Both the position numbers and the translations under genes were made by a program. Below the pieces are notes generated by a model. The model made no database searches. It was not told the DNA's origin and worked only from the letters and a program-made list of their open reading frames with translations. This document shows, piece by piece, positions 30,355 through 39,446 of a stretch of DNA of 54,462 bases. The stretch comes from Nocardioides sp. J54 (lineage in GTDB: Bacteria; Actinomycetota; Actinomycetes; Propionibacteriales; Nocardioidaceae), in the NCBI RefSeq assembly GCF_000519005.1, contig NZ_JAER01000030.1, positions 1 through 54,462 of the forward strand, in the 5' to 3' direction. Each line of letters opens with the position of its first letter. Position 1 is the first letter of the stretch.

Positions 30355-31668
30355 TCAGGCGACGAGGGTGTAGCGACCGTGGCCGGTCTTCACGAAGAGC
30401 GGGGTGCGCCAGCCGGGTGGCGCGGGCGCGCGGGATCGGTAGCGGTGGCCGGACGGGGTGACGGTCTCGACGGTCCCGTCGGGCTCCACGTGCTGGCGCC
30501 AGCCGGGGGCCTGCTTGGCGTGGTTGCAGGCCGCGCAGGTGCCCTGGCCGTTGTCGGCGGTGGTGGGTCCGCCGTCGGCGTACGGCTCGACGTGGTCGAG
30601 GTGCCGGATCGGGGCGCCGCACCACGGGGTACGGCAGATTCCCTGGTCGCGGACCGAGAGGAAGTCGGCCAGGCCGGCGGGGAAGATGCGTTGCTTGCTG
30701 GCCATCGCGACGAGGCGCCCGGTGTGGTCGGCGTAGAGCTGGCGGAACCACGTGTCGAGGCCCGCGTCGAGAGAGGCCGCGACGAGCAACCGCGCCATCT
30801 CGGCCGGCACCGGCTCGGCGTCGACGAGGCCGGGCGCGTGCCCGCCCGCGAGGGTCGTGGCAGGGAGCGTGAGGGTCACGCCGACCGGGACCGCGGGCGG
30901 CTGCGGTCCGTCGCCGACCGGCACCCCGGTGGTGCGGGCGACGAGCAGGTCGGCCATCAGCTGGCCCTTGCGGCGCTCGTCTCCGGTGGCGGTCATCGTC
31001 GCGGCGTCCCGGGTGAGCTGGGCGTGCAGTGCCACGCCCTGGGCGACCGGCAGGAGCGCGGTGAGGCGGACCATCGTGTCGGGCGCGGGGCGGATGGACA
31101 CGTGGCGGTCCCTCACCGCGTTGCTAGCGCGCTCGGCGATCGAGGCCGGGTCGAGCTCGTAGGCGATGGTCCGCACCCGCGCGACCAGGGCGCGGGTGCC
31201 GATGCCGTCGAGGGCGTCCGGGTCGGCGAACAGTTCTTCGTCGACCAGTGCCCGGTGGTCGGCCGACAGGCAGGCGGTCTCGCGCAGGGCGAGCATCGCG
31301 CGGAACTCGCTGAGCGTGCCGTCGGCGAGCCGCTCCAGCAGGTGCGGCATCTCGGTGCGGCCCACCTTCGCGAACGCGAGCAGCGCCTGGCCACGATGCA
31401 CCGACTCGCGGCGGGCGAGGGCGAGCTCGGCGGCGACCCCGCGTCCGCGGTGGGCAGCCGGAACGCCCCCGAGCTCCTCGTCCTCGCGCCGGGCCGCGTC
31501 GTACGCCACGGCCGCGTCTGCCTGGCGCGCGCAGATGGTCGACTTCAGCGCCTCGAGCTCGGCCACGAGGCCGATCAGCTCGCCCGGCTCATCGGGCAGC
31601 TCGCCGGCAGCCAGCGCCGACCGCAGGTCGGCGACCTGTGCTGCGGAGAGGGTGGGCCCGAGTGCCAT
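30355..31668 (-). CDS. HNH endonuclease with DUF222 domain (13E12 family), LexA-controlled
   Basis: The 437-aa product has an N-terminal DUF222 helical domain (residues 10-270) and a C-terminal HNH motif: CRTPWCGAPIRHLDHVEP then TTADNGQGTCAACNHAKQ. HNH metal finger cysteines are intact. DUF222/HNH proteins (mycobacterial REP13E12 family) include DNA-damage-inducible members with LexA sites, and the promoter here carries such a site. The start is ATG 31668, five bases after the -10 box. It is probably a DNA-damage-linked nuclease with unknown target. Confidence 0.92.
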   Translation of the reverse strand: MALGPTLSAAQVADLRSALAAGELPDEPGELIGLVAELEALKSTICARQADAAVAYDAARREDEELGGVPAAHRGRGVAAELALARRESVHRGQALLAFAKVGRTEMPHLLERLADGTLSEFRAMLALRETACLSADHRALVDEELFADPDALDGIGTRALVARVRTIAYELDPASIAERASNAVRDRHVSIRPAPDTMVRLTALLPVAQGVALHAQLTRDAATMTATGDERRKGQLMADLLVARTTGVPVGDGPQPPAVPVGVTLTLPATTLAGGHAPGLVDAEPVPAEMARLLVAASLDAGLDTWFRQLYADHTGRLVAMASKQRIFPAGLADFLSVRDQGICRTPWCGAPIRHLDHVEPYADGGPTTADNGQGTCAACNHAKQAPGWRQHVEPDGTVETVTPSGHRYRSRAPAPPGWRTPLFVKTGHGRYTLVA

Positions 31669-31673
31669 GCTCC

Positions 31674-31702
31674 ATCCTATCGAACATGTGTTCGATAAAC
31701 AA
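31674..31702 (-). promoter_or_regulatory. SOS promoter of the HNH gene, -35 TTGTTT, 17 bp, -10 TAGGAT
   Basis: -10 at 31674-31679 and -35 at 31697-31702 with a 17-bp spacer filled by the LexA box. Confidence 0.82.
31681..31694. promoter_or_regulatory. LexA (SOS) box CGAACATGTGTTCG
   Basis: It matches the Gram-positive/actinobacterial LexA consensus CGAACrnryGTTCG at every defined position, and the arms extend to ATCGAACA/TGTTCGAT. Confidence 0.9.
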
Positions 31703-31711
31703 GGACTTTCG

Positions 31712-32107
31712 TCATCCCGTCCCGGCCACTTGCGCCACCTGCACCAGGTGCCCGTCCGGGTCCTCGACCCACGCGATGAGCAGGCGGCCCAGCCACTCGC
31801 TCGGCTCCTTGACCGGACGGGCGCCGAGCTCCTGCAGGCGTGCGTACGCCGCGCGGGTGTCATCCGTCCAGAGCACGACGGCTGCCCGTTGGCCGGAGGC
31901 GACGGGGGCAAGGCCGTGGTCGTCGCGGGTCGAGGCCTCGCTGGCGAGGCCGAGGCGGTAGCCGTCGAGGACGAGGTCGACGTGGATCGGCGGTCCCTCC
32001 GCAGGCGTGCGGAACACCTCCTCGAACCCGAGGCCGCGGTAGAACGCGGCTGCCCGCTCGGGGTCCGGGGTGAACAGGACGACCTGCGGGGTGCGGAAGA
32101 GGCTCAC
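31712..32107 (-). CDS. VOC / glyoxalase-like protein
   Basis: The 131-aa product has the two-module VOC pattern: PQVVLFTPDPERAAAFYRGL, HVDLVLDGYRLGLASEAS, VVLWTDDTRAAYARLQELGA and VEDPDGHLVQVAQ. The GTG start at 32107 has no strong ribosome site. It lies upstream of the SOS-controlled nuclease on the same strand, but that gene's own promoter separates them. No substrate can be named. Confidence 0.85.
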   Translation of the reverse strand: MSLFRTPQVVLFTPDPERAAAFYRGLGFEEVFRTPAEGPPIHVDLVLDGYRLGLASEASTRDDHGLAPVASGQRAAVVLWTDDTRAAYARLQELGARPVKEPSEWLGRLLIAWVEDPDGHLVQVAQVAGTG

Positions 32108-32110
32108 CCG

Positions 32111-32479
32111 ACCACCATCACAAACCGGCTCTCCACGGCCGCGGCGCCACTCCGCGCACCGGGCTGCCTGCCGAGCCGGCCGCGCGACGGCCTGCACTGG
32201 CTCCGGTCCGGGGCGGCGTTCTACGCGACGGGTGGTCGCTCGCACTGCATCCTGTTGCCGCGGGCGCTGCGGAGCTTCGGCAAGAAGGTCTGGGTCCACG
32301 ACTCCGCGCGGCGCGGACGGCCCTTCCAGGTCCGGGTGGTGAACCTGGCGAAGCTGAAGTCGCGGACCGCGTGCGGCAAGGCCGCCGGTCTGGCCATGCT
32401 CGTCTGGGACGGGCCGAAGGTCGGGGTCCACGTCGACGGCCTCGACAACCCGCCACACCGACGGCTCGCGACTGCCTAG
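32111..32479 (+). other. Gap with an open frame lacking a start, possible gene remnant
   Basis: The plus-strand frame reads WLRSGAAFYATGGRSHCILL and KVWVHDSARRGRPFQVRVV before a stop at 32479. Codon usage is coding-like and the sequence looks protein-like, but no ATG or GTG lies at its head. An antisense frame of similar codon quality exists. I regard it as a decayed fragment, not a gene. The promoter of the RNA-ligase-like gene overlaps its end. Confidence 0.3.
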
Positions 32480-32482
32480 GCT
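32477..32482 (+). promoter_or_regulatory. -10 box TAGGCT, N6 to GTG (LigT-like)
   Basis: The box shares bases with the stop codon of the open frame before it. Confidence 0.55.
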
Positions 32483-32488
32483 GGACCG

Positions 32489-33022
32489 GTGCCTGACCAC
32501 GCCCTGGAGCTGAGCTTCGACGAGGCCTCCGCGCACGCGGTCGAGGCGCAGTGGGAGGCCCTGCGGCACGCAGGGCTGCCGTCCCAGGCCGACCACCGGT
32601 CGATGACCAACGCCCCGCACCTGACCCTCGTCGCCGCGATGCCGATCGACCCGGGCGTCGTCGGTCCGGCCGTCGACCTCCTCGGCCCGTTGCTGCCCAC
32701 CGTGCTCAGCGTGCGCGGCCTGCTGGTGCTCGGGGACGGTCCGCGGGTCACGCTCGCCCACCTCGTCGAGCCCGACGCGGCCGTGGCCGACGCGGTGGCA
32801 TCCCTGCGTGCCCTGGTGCCCGGCGTGCGGCACCCGGTGTGGACGCCACACGTCACCCTCGCCCGCCGGGTGCCCCGGCGCCGGCTGGCCGACGCGATCG
32901 AGGTGCTGCACGACGCGTCACCGGTGCGCGAGCTGGTCGCGGACCGGCTGCGCTGGTGGGACCCGGACCTGCGCGTGGTCGAGACAATCTCCGGTCAGAC
33001 CGGCGAAGCGCACACAGGCTGA
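32489..33022 (+). CDS. 2'-5' RNA ligase/phosphodiesterase superfamily protein
   Basis: The 177-aa product has the two catalytic HxTx motifs of the 2H phosphoesterase superfamily: HLTL near residue 48 and HVTL near residue 121. Start and length fit small LigT-like proteins. They cleave or ligate 2',5' or cyclic nucleotide phosphodiesters; the RNA target is unknown. The GTG start lacks a ribosome site but follows a TAGGCT box by six bases. A TetR-like relic follows downstream. Confidence 0.88.
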   Translation: MPDHALELSFDEASAHAVEAQWEALRHAGLPSQADHRSMTNAPHLTLVAAMPIDPGVVGPAVDLLGPLLPTVLSVRGLLVLGDGPRVTLAHLVEPDAAVADAVASLRALVPGVRHPVWTPHVTLARRVPRRRLADAIEVLHDASPVRELVADRLRWWDPDLRVVETISGQTGEAHTG

Positions 33023-33062
33023 AACCCACCCCAGACGGGCCATTGACGACCACCACATTTGG

Positions 33063-33079
33063 TGTTCGTCTTGTGAACA
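33063..33079. promoter_or_regulatory. Inverted repeat TGTTC-N7-GAACA
   Basis: It overlaps the ATG of the TetR relic and looks like its former autoregulatory site. The arms do not fit the LexA consensus. Confidence 0.45.
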
Positions 33080-33804
33080 TGAAAAGGGCGTACGTCCAGA
33101 CCGCCCGGGCCGAGGCCGCCGAGGAGACCCGGCGCCGCATCCTCGCCGCTGCTCTTGACTGGTTCACCCGGTCGTCGTACGACGACGTCACGCTCGCGCA
33201 GATCGCCGACGACGCCGGGGTGACGGTGCAGACCGTCGTGCGTCGCTTGGGCTCCAAGGACGGCCTGGTCGAGGTGCTGGTCGAGGAGACGCGCGAGCAG
33301 GTCGCCGGCGAGCGCGGCGCGGCGCCGGTCGGCGACCTCCCCGCCGCGGTCGCGAACCTCGTCGCGCACTACGAGGAGCACGGCGACACGGTCGTGCACC
33401 TGCTCCGCCAGGAGGACCGCGTGCCGGCCTTCGCCGCGGCGTGCGACGCGGGGCGCGCCCTCCACCTGGCGTGGTGCCGGCGGGTCTTCGCGCCGTGGCT
33501 GGCCGAGCGGTCGGGGCGGGACCGGCGCCGCCTGCTGGCCCAGCTCGTCACGACCCGGCGATCGAGGAGGTCCGGCACGACGACTACCTGGGCCGCACCT
33601 CGGTCGCGTCGCTGCGCCGCTCGACCCGGGTGTTCGTCGAGCGCGGCCGGTTCGAGCTCGACGACCTGCGCTCCGCGATCACCGCCGAGGCGCCCGACGT
33701 CCTCGTCGTCGACACCAACGCCTGGGGAGCAGCGGCCGTCGCCGACGCCTGGGACCCGCGGGCCGCGCCGTTCGACGTTCCGCCCGGGCCGGTCGCGCTG
33801 GTGA
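33079..33804 (+). pseudogene. TetR regulator, 3' part lost by deletion
   Basis: The frame starts at ATG 33079 with an intact HTH: AEETRRRILAAALDWFTRSS, DVTLAQIADDAGVTVQTVV and LGSKDGLVEVLVEETR. From about 33548 (LAQLVTT) the expected C-terminal helices are missing and the frame enters a glycosyltransferase gene in the wrong frame, giving Arg/Ser-rich nonsense up to 33804. In relatives such a TetR gene is followed by an MGT-family glycosyltransferase, so one deletion has joined the two. Confidence 0.65.
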
Positions 33805-34280
33805 CCACGAGCTCGGAGTTCCAGGACGACGGCGTGCTGGTCCGGACCGCGCTGCACGCGCTGGACGGCACCGACCTCACGGTGCTCGCCACCATGCCGG
33901 CCGGCGCGAGCGTCACGGACGTGCCGCGCAACGCACGGGTCGACGAGTTCGTCCCGCACTCGCAGGTCCTCCCCCACGCCGCCGTGGCCGTCACCCACGG
34001 CGGGATGGGCGCGACCCAGCGGGCGCTCGCCGCCGGCGTGCCGGTGGTCGTCGTCCCGTTCGGCCGCGACCAGGCCGAGGTCGGGCGCCGGGCCGAGCGC
34101 GCCGGGGCCGGCGTCCTCCTCCCCCGCCGTCGGCTGACCGCACCCCGGTTGCGCGCGGCCGTCCGGCAGGCCCGGACCCTGCAACCCGCGGCGCAGCGCC
34201 TCGCCCGGGCGATGGCCGAGGAGGCGGGCGCCGCGGGCGCGGCCGACCGCCTCGAGGCGCTGGTCCGGGACTGGCGCTGA
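33555..34280 (+). pseudogene. MGT/UGT-family glycosyltransferase relic (two deletions)
   Basis: A reading frame without its own start encodes IEEVRHDDYLGRTSVASLRR, DVLVVDTNAWGAAAVAD and then the C-terminal nucleotide-sugar domain: PVALVTTSSEFQDDG, VDEFVPHSQVLPHAAVAVTH and HGGMGATQRALAAGVPVVVV. The DTNAWGAAAVA part belongs to the N-terminal domain, and it runs straight into WDPRAAPFDVPPGPV of the C-terminal domain, so an internal segment is missing in addition to the gene head. The TetR relic lies upstream. It is non-functional unless translated by fusion. Confidence 0.7.
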
Positions 34281-34284
34281 GCCC

Positions 34285-35898
34285 CTAGCCGGAGGCGATG
34301 TCGCGTCGACGGAAGCCGGCGATCCCGGCCGCGGTCAGCGCGGCCGCGACGACGACCAGGGCCAGGCTCGGCCACGCCTCCCAGCTCTCCCGGGGAACCT
34401 CCGCGAGGTGCGAGTACGGCGAGACCGCCTCCGCCCAGTCCGGGAGGCCGAGCAGCTCGCCGAGCATGACCTGCACAGCGACGTACGCGAGCAGGGCCCA
34501 GGCCAGCGCCCCCGCACGGGGCACCGCACCGTGGAGCGCGACCGCGACCGCGCCGACCACGAGCGTGCCGGGCAGGTAGGCCACCTGGCCGCCGACGTGC
34601 CCGGTCAGGTGTTCCCAGTCGCCGGAGCCGAGCGCGTACCCCACCGCCAGGCCCGCGCCCATGAGCACGGTCAGCACCGCCGTGACCAGGAACGTGAAGG
34701 CCGCCGTGGCGCCGAGCCAGGCGGACCTGCGCACGGGCGTGCCGAGCACCAGCTCCGCGCGCCCGGCCTCCTCCTCGGCCCGGAGGCGGAGCACCGCCGA
34801 CACGGCGAAGCCGCAGGACACCACCGCCATGAAGAGGAAGATGTAGGCGAGGAAGGCGTCGACCAGGGCCTCCCCGCCCGCCGCGGCGCCGACCACGTCA
34901 GCCATCTCGGGGTTGGACTCGACCAGCTCGGGGATCGACGGGACGACGGCGCCGTACAGCGCACCCAACAGGGTCAATCCGACCGCCCACCCGAGTGCCG
35001 TGCCGCGCCGCAGCCGCGCGGACAGCCCGAACGGCGTCGCCAGCCCACGGCGTGCGGTCGGGCGCCCCGGACGGGCCGCCAGCACTCCTCCACCGAAGTC
35101 GCGGCGGGTCATCAGCCACCCGGACGCTGCGAGCAGGAGCGCGGTCGCCGCGAGGAGGAGCAGGGCCGGCCACCACTGCTCGCCCCCGAACGCGTCCATC
35201 CGCTGCGCCCACCCGAACGGCGAGGCCCACACCAGCGCGTTGTCCTGCACCGCGCCGACGCCACGGACCACGTACCCGAGCGCGATGACGGCGCCCGCCA
35301 GGCCCAGGGCGCCGCGTGCCGTGCTGGACAGCTGGACGGCGACGAGGGTGACCGCGGTGTGCACCACCCCCAGCAGCGCGAGCCCGGCGCCGTACGTGAG
35401 GCTGCCGGCGACCGGGAGGCCCACCGACAGCATGGAGACGGTCGTGACCGCGGCGATGAGGACGGCGGCGAGGACGCCGTAGGCCAGTCCGGCCACGGTG
35501 GCGGCGTGGCGCCCGAGCACGGTGGACCGGAGCAGCTCGGCGCGACCCGACTCCTCCTCGGCGCGGGTGTGCCGCACGACCAGGAAGGCCACCATCAGGC
35601 ACACGCCGAGCTGGGCGAACTGCGAGATCTCGTTGGCGACGATGCCGCCGAGCGAGTCGATGCCGGCCTGTCGGCCGGACATCAGGTGGCTCACGGGGCT
35701 CGTCCCGACGACCCGTGCGTACCCGGCGACCTTCTCGGGGGTGTCGTACAGCGGCGGCACCGCCAGGGCGCTCACCGCGATCGTGCCGCCGAGCCCCAGC
35801 ACCCACAACGGCAGGCGCACGCGGTCCAGGCGCGCGACCAGCCGCAGCTGGTGGGAGACGCCGGTGACCGAGCTGGAGCGCGACCGCGACACGGTCAC
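34285..35898 (-). CDS. ABC exporter permease
   Basis: The 537-aa product has about 12 membrane helices in two similar halves, each with an acidic insert: [19 protein letters not shown] and [19 protein letters not shown]. This duplicated pattern is typical of actinobacterial ABC-2-like exporters for drugs or polyketides. The GTG 35898 start overlaps the ATPase stop (GTGA), so the two are coupled. Substrate unknown. Confidence 0.88.
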   Translation of the reverse strand: MTVSRSRSSSVTGVSHQLRLVARLDRVRLPLWVLGLGGTIAVSALAVPPLYDTPEKVAGYARVVGTSPVSHLMSGRQAGIDSLGGIVANEISQFAQLGVCLMVAFLVVRHTRAEEESGRAELLRSTVLGRHAATVAGLAYGVLAAVLIAAVTTVSMLSVGLPVAGSLTYGAGLALLGVVHTAVTLVAVQLSSTARGALGLAGAVIALGYVVRGVGAVQDNALVWASPFGWAQRMDAFGGEQWWPALLLLAATALLLAASGWLMTRRDFGGGVLAARPGRPTARRGLATPFGLSARLRRGTALGWAVGLTLLGALYGAVVPSIPELVESNPEMADVVGAAAGGEALVDAFLAYIFLFMAVVSCGFAVSAVLRLRAEEEAGRAELVLGTPVRRSAWLGATAAFTFLVTAVLTVLMGAGLAVGYALGSGDWEHLTGHVGGQVAYLPGTLVVGAVAVALHGAVPRAGALAWALLAYVAVQVMLGELLGLPDWAEAVSPYSHLAEVPRESWEAWPSLALVVVAAALTAAGIAGFRRRDIASG

Positions 35899-36785
35899 AC
35901 CTGCACGTCCTCGCCGTACTGGCGCAGGAACAGCTCCTCCAGGGTCGGCGGGTGAGCCACCAGCGAGCGGACGCCGAGACCCGACAGCACCGCGACCACG
36001 TGCTCGAGCTGGTCGGAGTCGACGGCCATGCTGATCCGGTCGTCGACGACCTCGAGGTCGTGGACCCCGGGGAGGTCGGCGATGCCGGCGGCGGGCCGGG
36101 CGGTCTGCGCGACGACGGTGGTGCGGGTGACGTGGCGCAGGTCGGCGAGCGTCCCGGACTGCACGACGCGGCCCGCCCGGATGATGCTGACGCGATCGGC
36201 GAGCGCCTCGACCTCCGCGAGGATGTGGGAGCTGAGCAGCACGGTCGCCCCCTCCTCCCTGAGCTCGCGCACCGCTGCCTGGAACTCCGCCTCCATCAGC
36301 GGGTCGAGCCCGGAGGTCGGCTCGTCGAACAGGTAGAGGTCCACCCGGCTCGCGAGGGCTGCCACCAGCGCGACCTTCTGCCGGTTGCCCTTGGAGTACG
36401 AGCGCGCCTTCTTGGTCGGGTCCAGCTCGAACCGTTCGAGCAGGCTGCTGCGCCGTGCCTCGTCGAGCCCGCCCCGCATCCGGGCGAGCACGTCGATGAC
36501 CTCTCCGCCCGTCAGGTTCGGCCACAGCGAGACGTCACCGGGAACGTAGGCGAGCCGGCGGTGCAGCGGCGCAGCATCTCGCCACGGGTCGCCGCCGAGC
36601 AGCCGCACGGTGCCCGAGTCCGTGCGCAGGAGGCCCAGCAACACCCGGATCGCGGTCGACTTCCCGGCACCGTTCGGCCCGAGGAAGCCGTGCACCTCCC
36701 CCTCGACCACGGACATGTCGAGGTGGTCCAGCGCCCGGGTGGCCCCGAAGGTCTTGACGACGTCCTGCAGCTCGATGACTGCCAC
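35895..36785 (-). CDS. ABC transporter ATP-binding protein
   Basis: The 296-aa product has Walker [10 protein letters not shown] (residue about 36), signature YSKGNRQKV (a variant of LSGGQ), Walker [14 protein letters not shown] and H-loop [13 protein letters not shown]4162-like C-terminal domain follows (about 210-296). The exporter-type arrangement with the following permease fits drug or lipid efflux. The GTG 36785 start has CACACT six bases upstream, a weak -10. GCCAC-GAGT-GTGGC at 36786-36799 overlaps the start region and may be an operator. Confidence 0.92.
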   Translation of the reverse strand: MAVIELQDVVKTFGATRALDHLDMSVVEGEVHGFLGPNGAGKSTAIRVLLGLLRTDSGTVRLLGGDPWRDAAPLHRRLAYVPGDVSLWPNLTGGEVIDVLARMRGGLDEARRSSLLERFELDPTKKARSYSKGNRQKVALVAALASRVDLYLFDEPTSGLDPLMEAEFQAAVRELREEGATVLLSSHILAEVEALADRVSIIRAGRVVQSGTLADLRHVTRTTVVAQTARPAAGIADLPGVHDLEVVDDRISMAVDSDQLEHVVAVLSGLGVRSLVAHPPTLEELFLRQYGEDVQV

Positions 36786-36799
36786 GCCACGAGTGTGGC
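36786..36799. promoter_or_regulatory. Inverted repeat GCCAC-GAGT-GTGGC
   Basis: It lies against the start of the ABC ATPase gene. Confidence 0.35.
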
Positions 36800-36833
36800 A
36801 CGGCCGACGAGCCGACAGCCGCAGCCTCGTGTC

Positions 36834-36985
36834 CAGTGCGCCATGTCGACGAAGCGGCTGTCATGGCCTGGAGGGCGACCACGATGTCCCGGGTCGCGCC
36901 GTCGCGGTGCTGGGCGACGATCAGGTCGGCCTCGCCGGGGCGGGTCGACTCCTTCTCGTGGACGTCGTCGCGGTCGAGCAGGACG
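36834..36985 (-). pseudogene. Decayed second copy of the dnaB 3' end
   Basis: It aligns along its whole length with 37885-38037, the last 153 bp of dnaB, with about nine substitutions and one missing base (about 94% identical). The stop codon is lost (TGG for TGA) and the missing base shifts the frame after IVVALQ. Readable protein traces are DRDDVHEKESTRPGEADLIV and AQHRDGATRD. It borders the secreted-protein gene by two bases. Together with dnaB it forms a direct repeat around 36986-37884. Confidence 0.9.
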
Positions 36986-36986
36986 C

Positions 36987-37718
36987 TCACGGGCAGCCCG
37001 GCCCCTTCGGGATGACCCCGGTCCGCACGGTGGTCCCGTCGCTGACGCTCGCCTCGAAGTAGGCGTTGCGCGCCGAGCAGGAGATGGGGAAGCCGAGCGG
37101 CCCGCCCTCGAGGCGGACGCCTCCGGTCCCGCTCTCCTCCATCATCCCCGCGCGCTCCGGCTCGCCCGGCACGCCGTCGTACTCCGCGTGGAGGTAGACG
37201 ATCGTGCCGGGCTCCAGCGACCGGGCGCTCATGCGCGGCGCCCACCAGCTCGTCACGTCGTTGGGCCGCGGCTCGCTGACGAAGTAGAGCGCCGGTGCGT
37301 CGCCCGGTGGCTCCTCGGGCGGAGCCACCGGCTCCAGCGCGGTGACCCGCGCCTCCAGTGCAGCGATCCGCTCGGCCGTCTCCGTCTCGTTGTCCGCGAC
37401 CTGCTCCTCCAGCTCGGCGACCCGGTCCGCGAGCGCGGCCAGTTCCTCGGCCACCCGGTCGTTGCCGGCGTCCCACTGGAGCGGCGTCTCGTGGGCCTTG
37501 CACGACTCGCCCTCGGCGACGAACCGCAGGTCGCCCTTGGTGTAGGTGTGCCCGCCGTTGCCGAGCAGGACCTGGACGAGGTTCTGCCTCGGGGCGTCGG
37601 CCCTGGCGTAGCAGGCGTGGATGACCGGGTCGTCGGGTGCCGCGGCGTAGGCGATCGTGGTCGCGCCGACCAGGACGAGCGCACCGGAGGTGACGGAGAA
37701 GGAACGCGAGAACCGCAC
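36987..37718 (-). CDS. Secreted coiled-coil protein of unknown function inside the dnaB repeat
   Basis: The 243-aa product starts at GTG 37718, AGGAGG 10 nt upstream. It has a signal peptide (RFSRSFSVTSGALVLVGATT). The head VIHACYARADAPRQ and AEGESCKAHETPLQWD resembles the ACYxxxxG...C...ETxLxW module of bacterial surface and phage-tail-like proteins. A coiled coil follows (LAALADRVAELEEQVADNET, AERIAALEARVTALE) and a beta-type C-terminal domain ends in GCP. It lies between two copies of the dnaB 3' end, so it was probably inserted there. Function unknown. Confidence 0.75.
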   Translation of the reverse strand: MRFSRSFSVTSGALVLVGATTIAYAAAPDDPVIHACYARADAPRQNLVQVLLGNGGHTYTKGDLRFVAEGESCKAHETPLQWDAGNDRVAEELAALADRVAELEEQVADNETETAERIAALEARVTALEPVAPPEEPPGDAPALYFVSEPRPNDVTSWWAPRMSARSLEPGTIVYLHAEYDGVPGEPERAGMMEESGTGGVRLEGGPLGFPISCSARNAYFEASVSDGTTVRTGVIPKGPGCP

Positions 37719-37883
37719 GGGAGGACCTCCTGGGGAGCGAAGGGAGCCCTCGGACAGTCCCACCTCACCGACCCGACGGGAAGAGGCCGCACCACCGGAC
37801 TTCACGCGACGACCCCCGGTCTTTCGCACGGGGTACCCGGGGGATATCGCCTCCCTGCTCCCCCGGACCAGCTCCGGCCAGCC

Positions 37884-39293
37884 TCAGTGCGCCATGTCGA
37901 CGAAGCGGCTGTAGTGGCCCTGGAAGGCGACCACGATGTCCCGGGTCGCGCCGTTGCGGTGCTTGGCGACGATCAGGTCGGCCTCGCCGGGGCGGGTCGA
38001 CTCCTTCTCGTAGACGTCGTCACGGTGGAGCAGGACGACCATGTCGGCGTCCTGCTCGATCGAGCCGGACTCACGCAGGTCGCTGACGGCGGGACGCTTG
38101 TCGGCGCGCTGCTCGGGACCACGGTTGAGCTGCGAGAGCGCGATGACCGGGATCTCGAGCTCCTTGGCCAGCAGCTTGATCTGGCGGGAGAACTCGGAGA
38201 CCTCGAGCTGGCGGGACTCGACCTTCTTGCCGGAGCTCATCAGCTGGAGGTAGTCGATGACCATCAGCCGCAGGTCGTGCTTCTGCTTGAGCCGGCGGGC
38301 CTTGGCCCGGATCTCGGTCATCGTCATGTTCGGGGAGTCGTCGATGAACATCGGCGCGGCCGAGACCTTGGCGACGTGGCGGGCCAGGCGGTCCCACTCC
38401 TCGGTGCCCATCTTGCCGTTGCGGATGTGGTTGAGCGGGATCCGCGCCTCGGCCGAGAGGAGTCGCATGACGATCTCGGCGCGCGTCATCTCCAGGCTGA
38501 AGAAGGCGGCGGTGAGGTTGTTGTGGATCGCGGCGGCGCGGCAGAAGTCGAGCGCGAGCGTCGACTTGCCCATCGCGGGACGGGCGGCGACGACGATCAT
38601 CTGGCCGGAGTGGAAGCCGTTGGTGAGCTCGTCGAAGTCGGCGAAGCCGGTCGGCACGCCGTAGATGCCGGCCTCACGGTTCTCGATCGCCTCGATCTCG
38701 TCGAGGACCGAGTCCATGATGTCGCTGAGCGGGGCGTAGTCCTCGGACTTGTTGCGGTCGGTGACCTTGTAGATCTCCGACTGCGCCTCGTTGACGATGC
38801 CGTCGATCTCGCCCTCGCCGGCGTAGCTGATCTGCACGATCTTGGTGCCGGCGTCGACCAGGCGGCGCAGGATCGCCTTCTCGTAGACGATCTCGGCGTA
38901 GAAGCCGGCGTTGGCGGCGATCGGGACGTTCGCGGCGAGGGTGTGGAGGTACGCCGCACCGCCGACCTTCTGCAGCTCGCCGCGGCGCTGGAGCTCGCCG
39001 GCGACGGTCACCATGTCCGCGGGCTCGCCGCGGCCGAAGAGGTCGAGGATCGCCTCGTGGATCATCTCGTGGGCCGGCCGGTAGTAGTCGACCCCGCGGA
39101 TCACCTCGACGACGTCGGCGATCGCGTCCTTGGAGATGAGCATCGCGCCGAGCACGGACTGCTCGGCGGCGAGGTCCTGCGGTGGGACCCGTCCCCCGGT
39201 GGGCGCCTCGCCCGGTGCGTACGGCGCCGGGCCGTCGCCCCAGTCGTCCGGCGGCTGAGCGGTCCAGGACGGCGGGTCGTCGGTGAGGCTCAC
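37884..39293 (-). CDS. dnaB: Replicative DNA helicase DnaB
   Basis: The 469-aa product has the DnaB N-terminal helical domain (AAEQSVLGAMLISKDAIADV) and the RecA-type motor: Walker A ARPAMGKST, H1a region AFFSLEM, Walker B LMVIDYLQLM and the arginine-finger region QLNRGPEQRADKRP. No intein interrupts the ATPase. It unwinds DNA at the replication fork, loaded by DnaA and a loader. I chose GTG 39293, with AGGAGGAG 9 nt upstream. The 3' end (37885-38037) is duplicated downstream. The 463-bp upstream gap has DnaA-box-like sites. Confidence 0.97.
   Translation of the reverse strand: MSLTDDPPSWTAQPPDDWGDGPAPYAPGEAPTGGRVPPQDLAAEQSVLGAMLISKDAIADVVEVIRGVDYYRPAHEMIHEAILDLFGRGEPADMVTVAGELQRRGELQKVGGAAYLHTLAANVPIAANAGFYAEIVYEKAILRRLVDAGTKIVQISYAGEGEIDGIVNEAQSEIYKVTDRNKSEDYAPLSDIMDSVLDEIEAIENREAGIYGVPTGFADFDELTNGFHSGQMIVVAARPAMGKSTLALDFCRAAAIHNNLTAAFFSLEMTRAEIVMRLLSAEARIPLNHIRNGKMGTEEWDRLARHVAKVSAAPMFIDDSPNMTMTEIRAKARRLKQKHDLRLMVIDYLQLMSSGKKVESRQLEVSEFSRQIKLLAKELEIPVIALSQLNRGPEQRADKRPAVSDLRESGSIEQDADMVVLLHRDDVYEKESTRPGEADLIVAKHRNGATRDIVVAFQGHYSRFVDMAH
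37885..38037. repeat. Intact copy of the dnaB 3' direct repeat
   Basis: The last 153 bp of dnaB. Its partner at 36834-36985 lies on the same strand in the same orientation. The 899 bp between them hold one gene. Confidence 0.9.
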
Positions 39294-39446
39294 GGTCTCC
39301 GGCTCCTCCTGACTCGATCGCGGTGGGCGCCGTCGCGGCGCCGCGGGGACGTCGTACGGTGACGAGCATGCCGAGGGGGTCCGACCCATCCCTGCCCGTC
39401 GAACCTAGGGGCTGGCACGGCCGCCCCGATAGCCGGCGCGACCGAG

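Noticed and set aside
32221..32448. Minus-strand 75-codon frame opposite the remnant
   Set aside because: Its third positions coincide with those of the plus frame, so codon quality is shared; the amino-acid sequence is less protein-like.
36987..37718. Enclosed gene between dnaB repeats as an intein or homing endonuclease
   Set aside because: The product has a signal peptide and a coiled coil, no splicing or nuclease motifs, and lies downstream of dnaB, not inside it.
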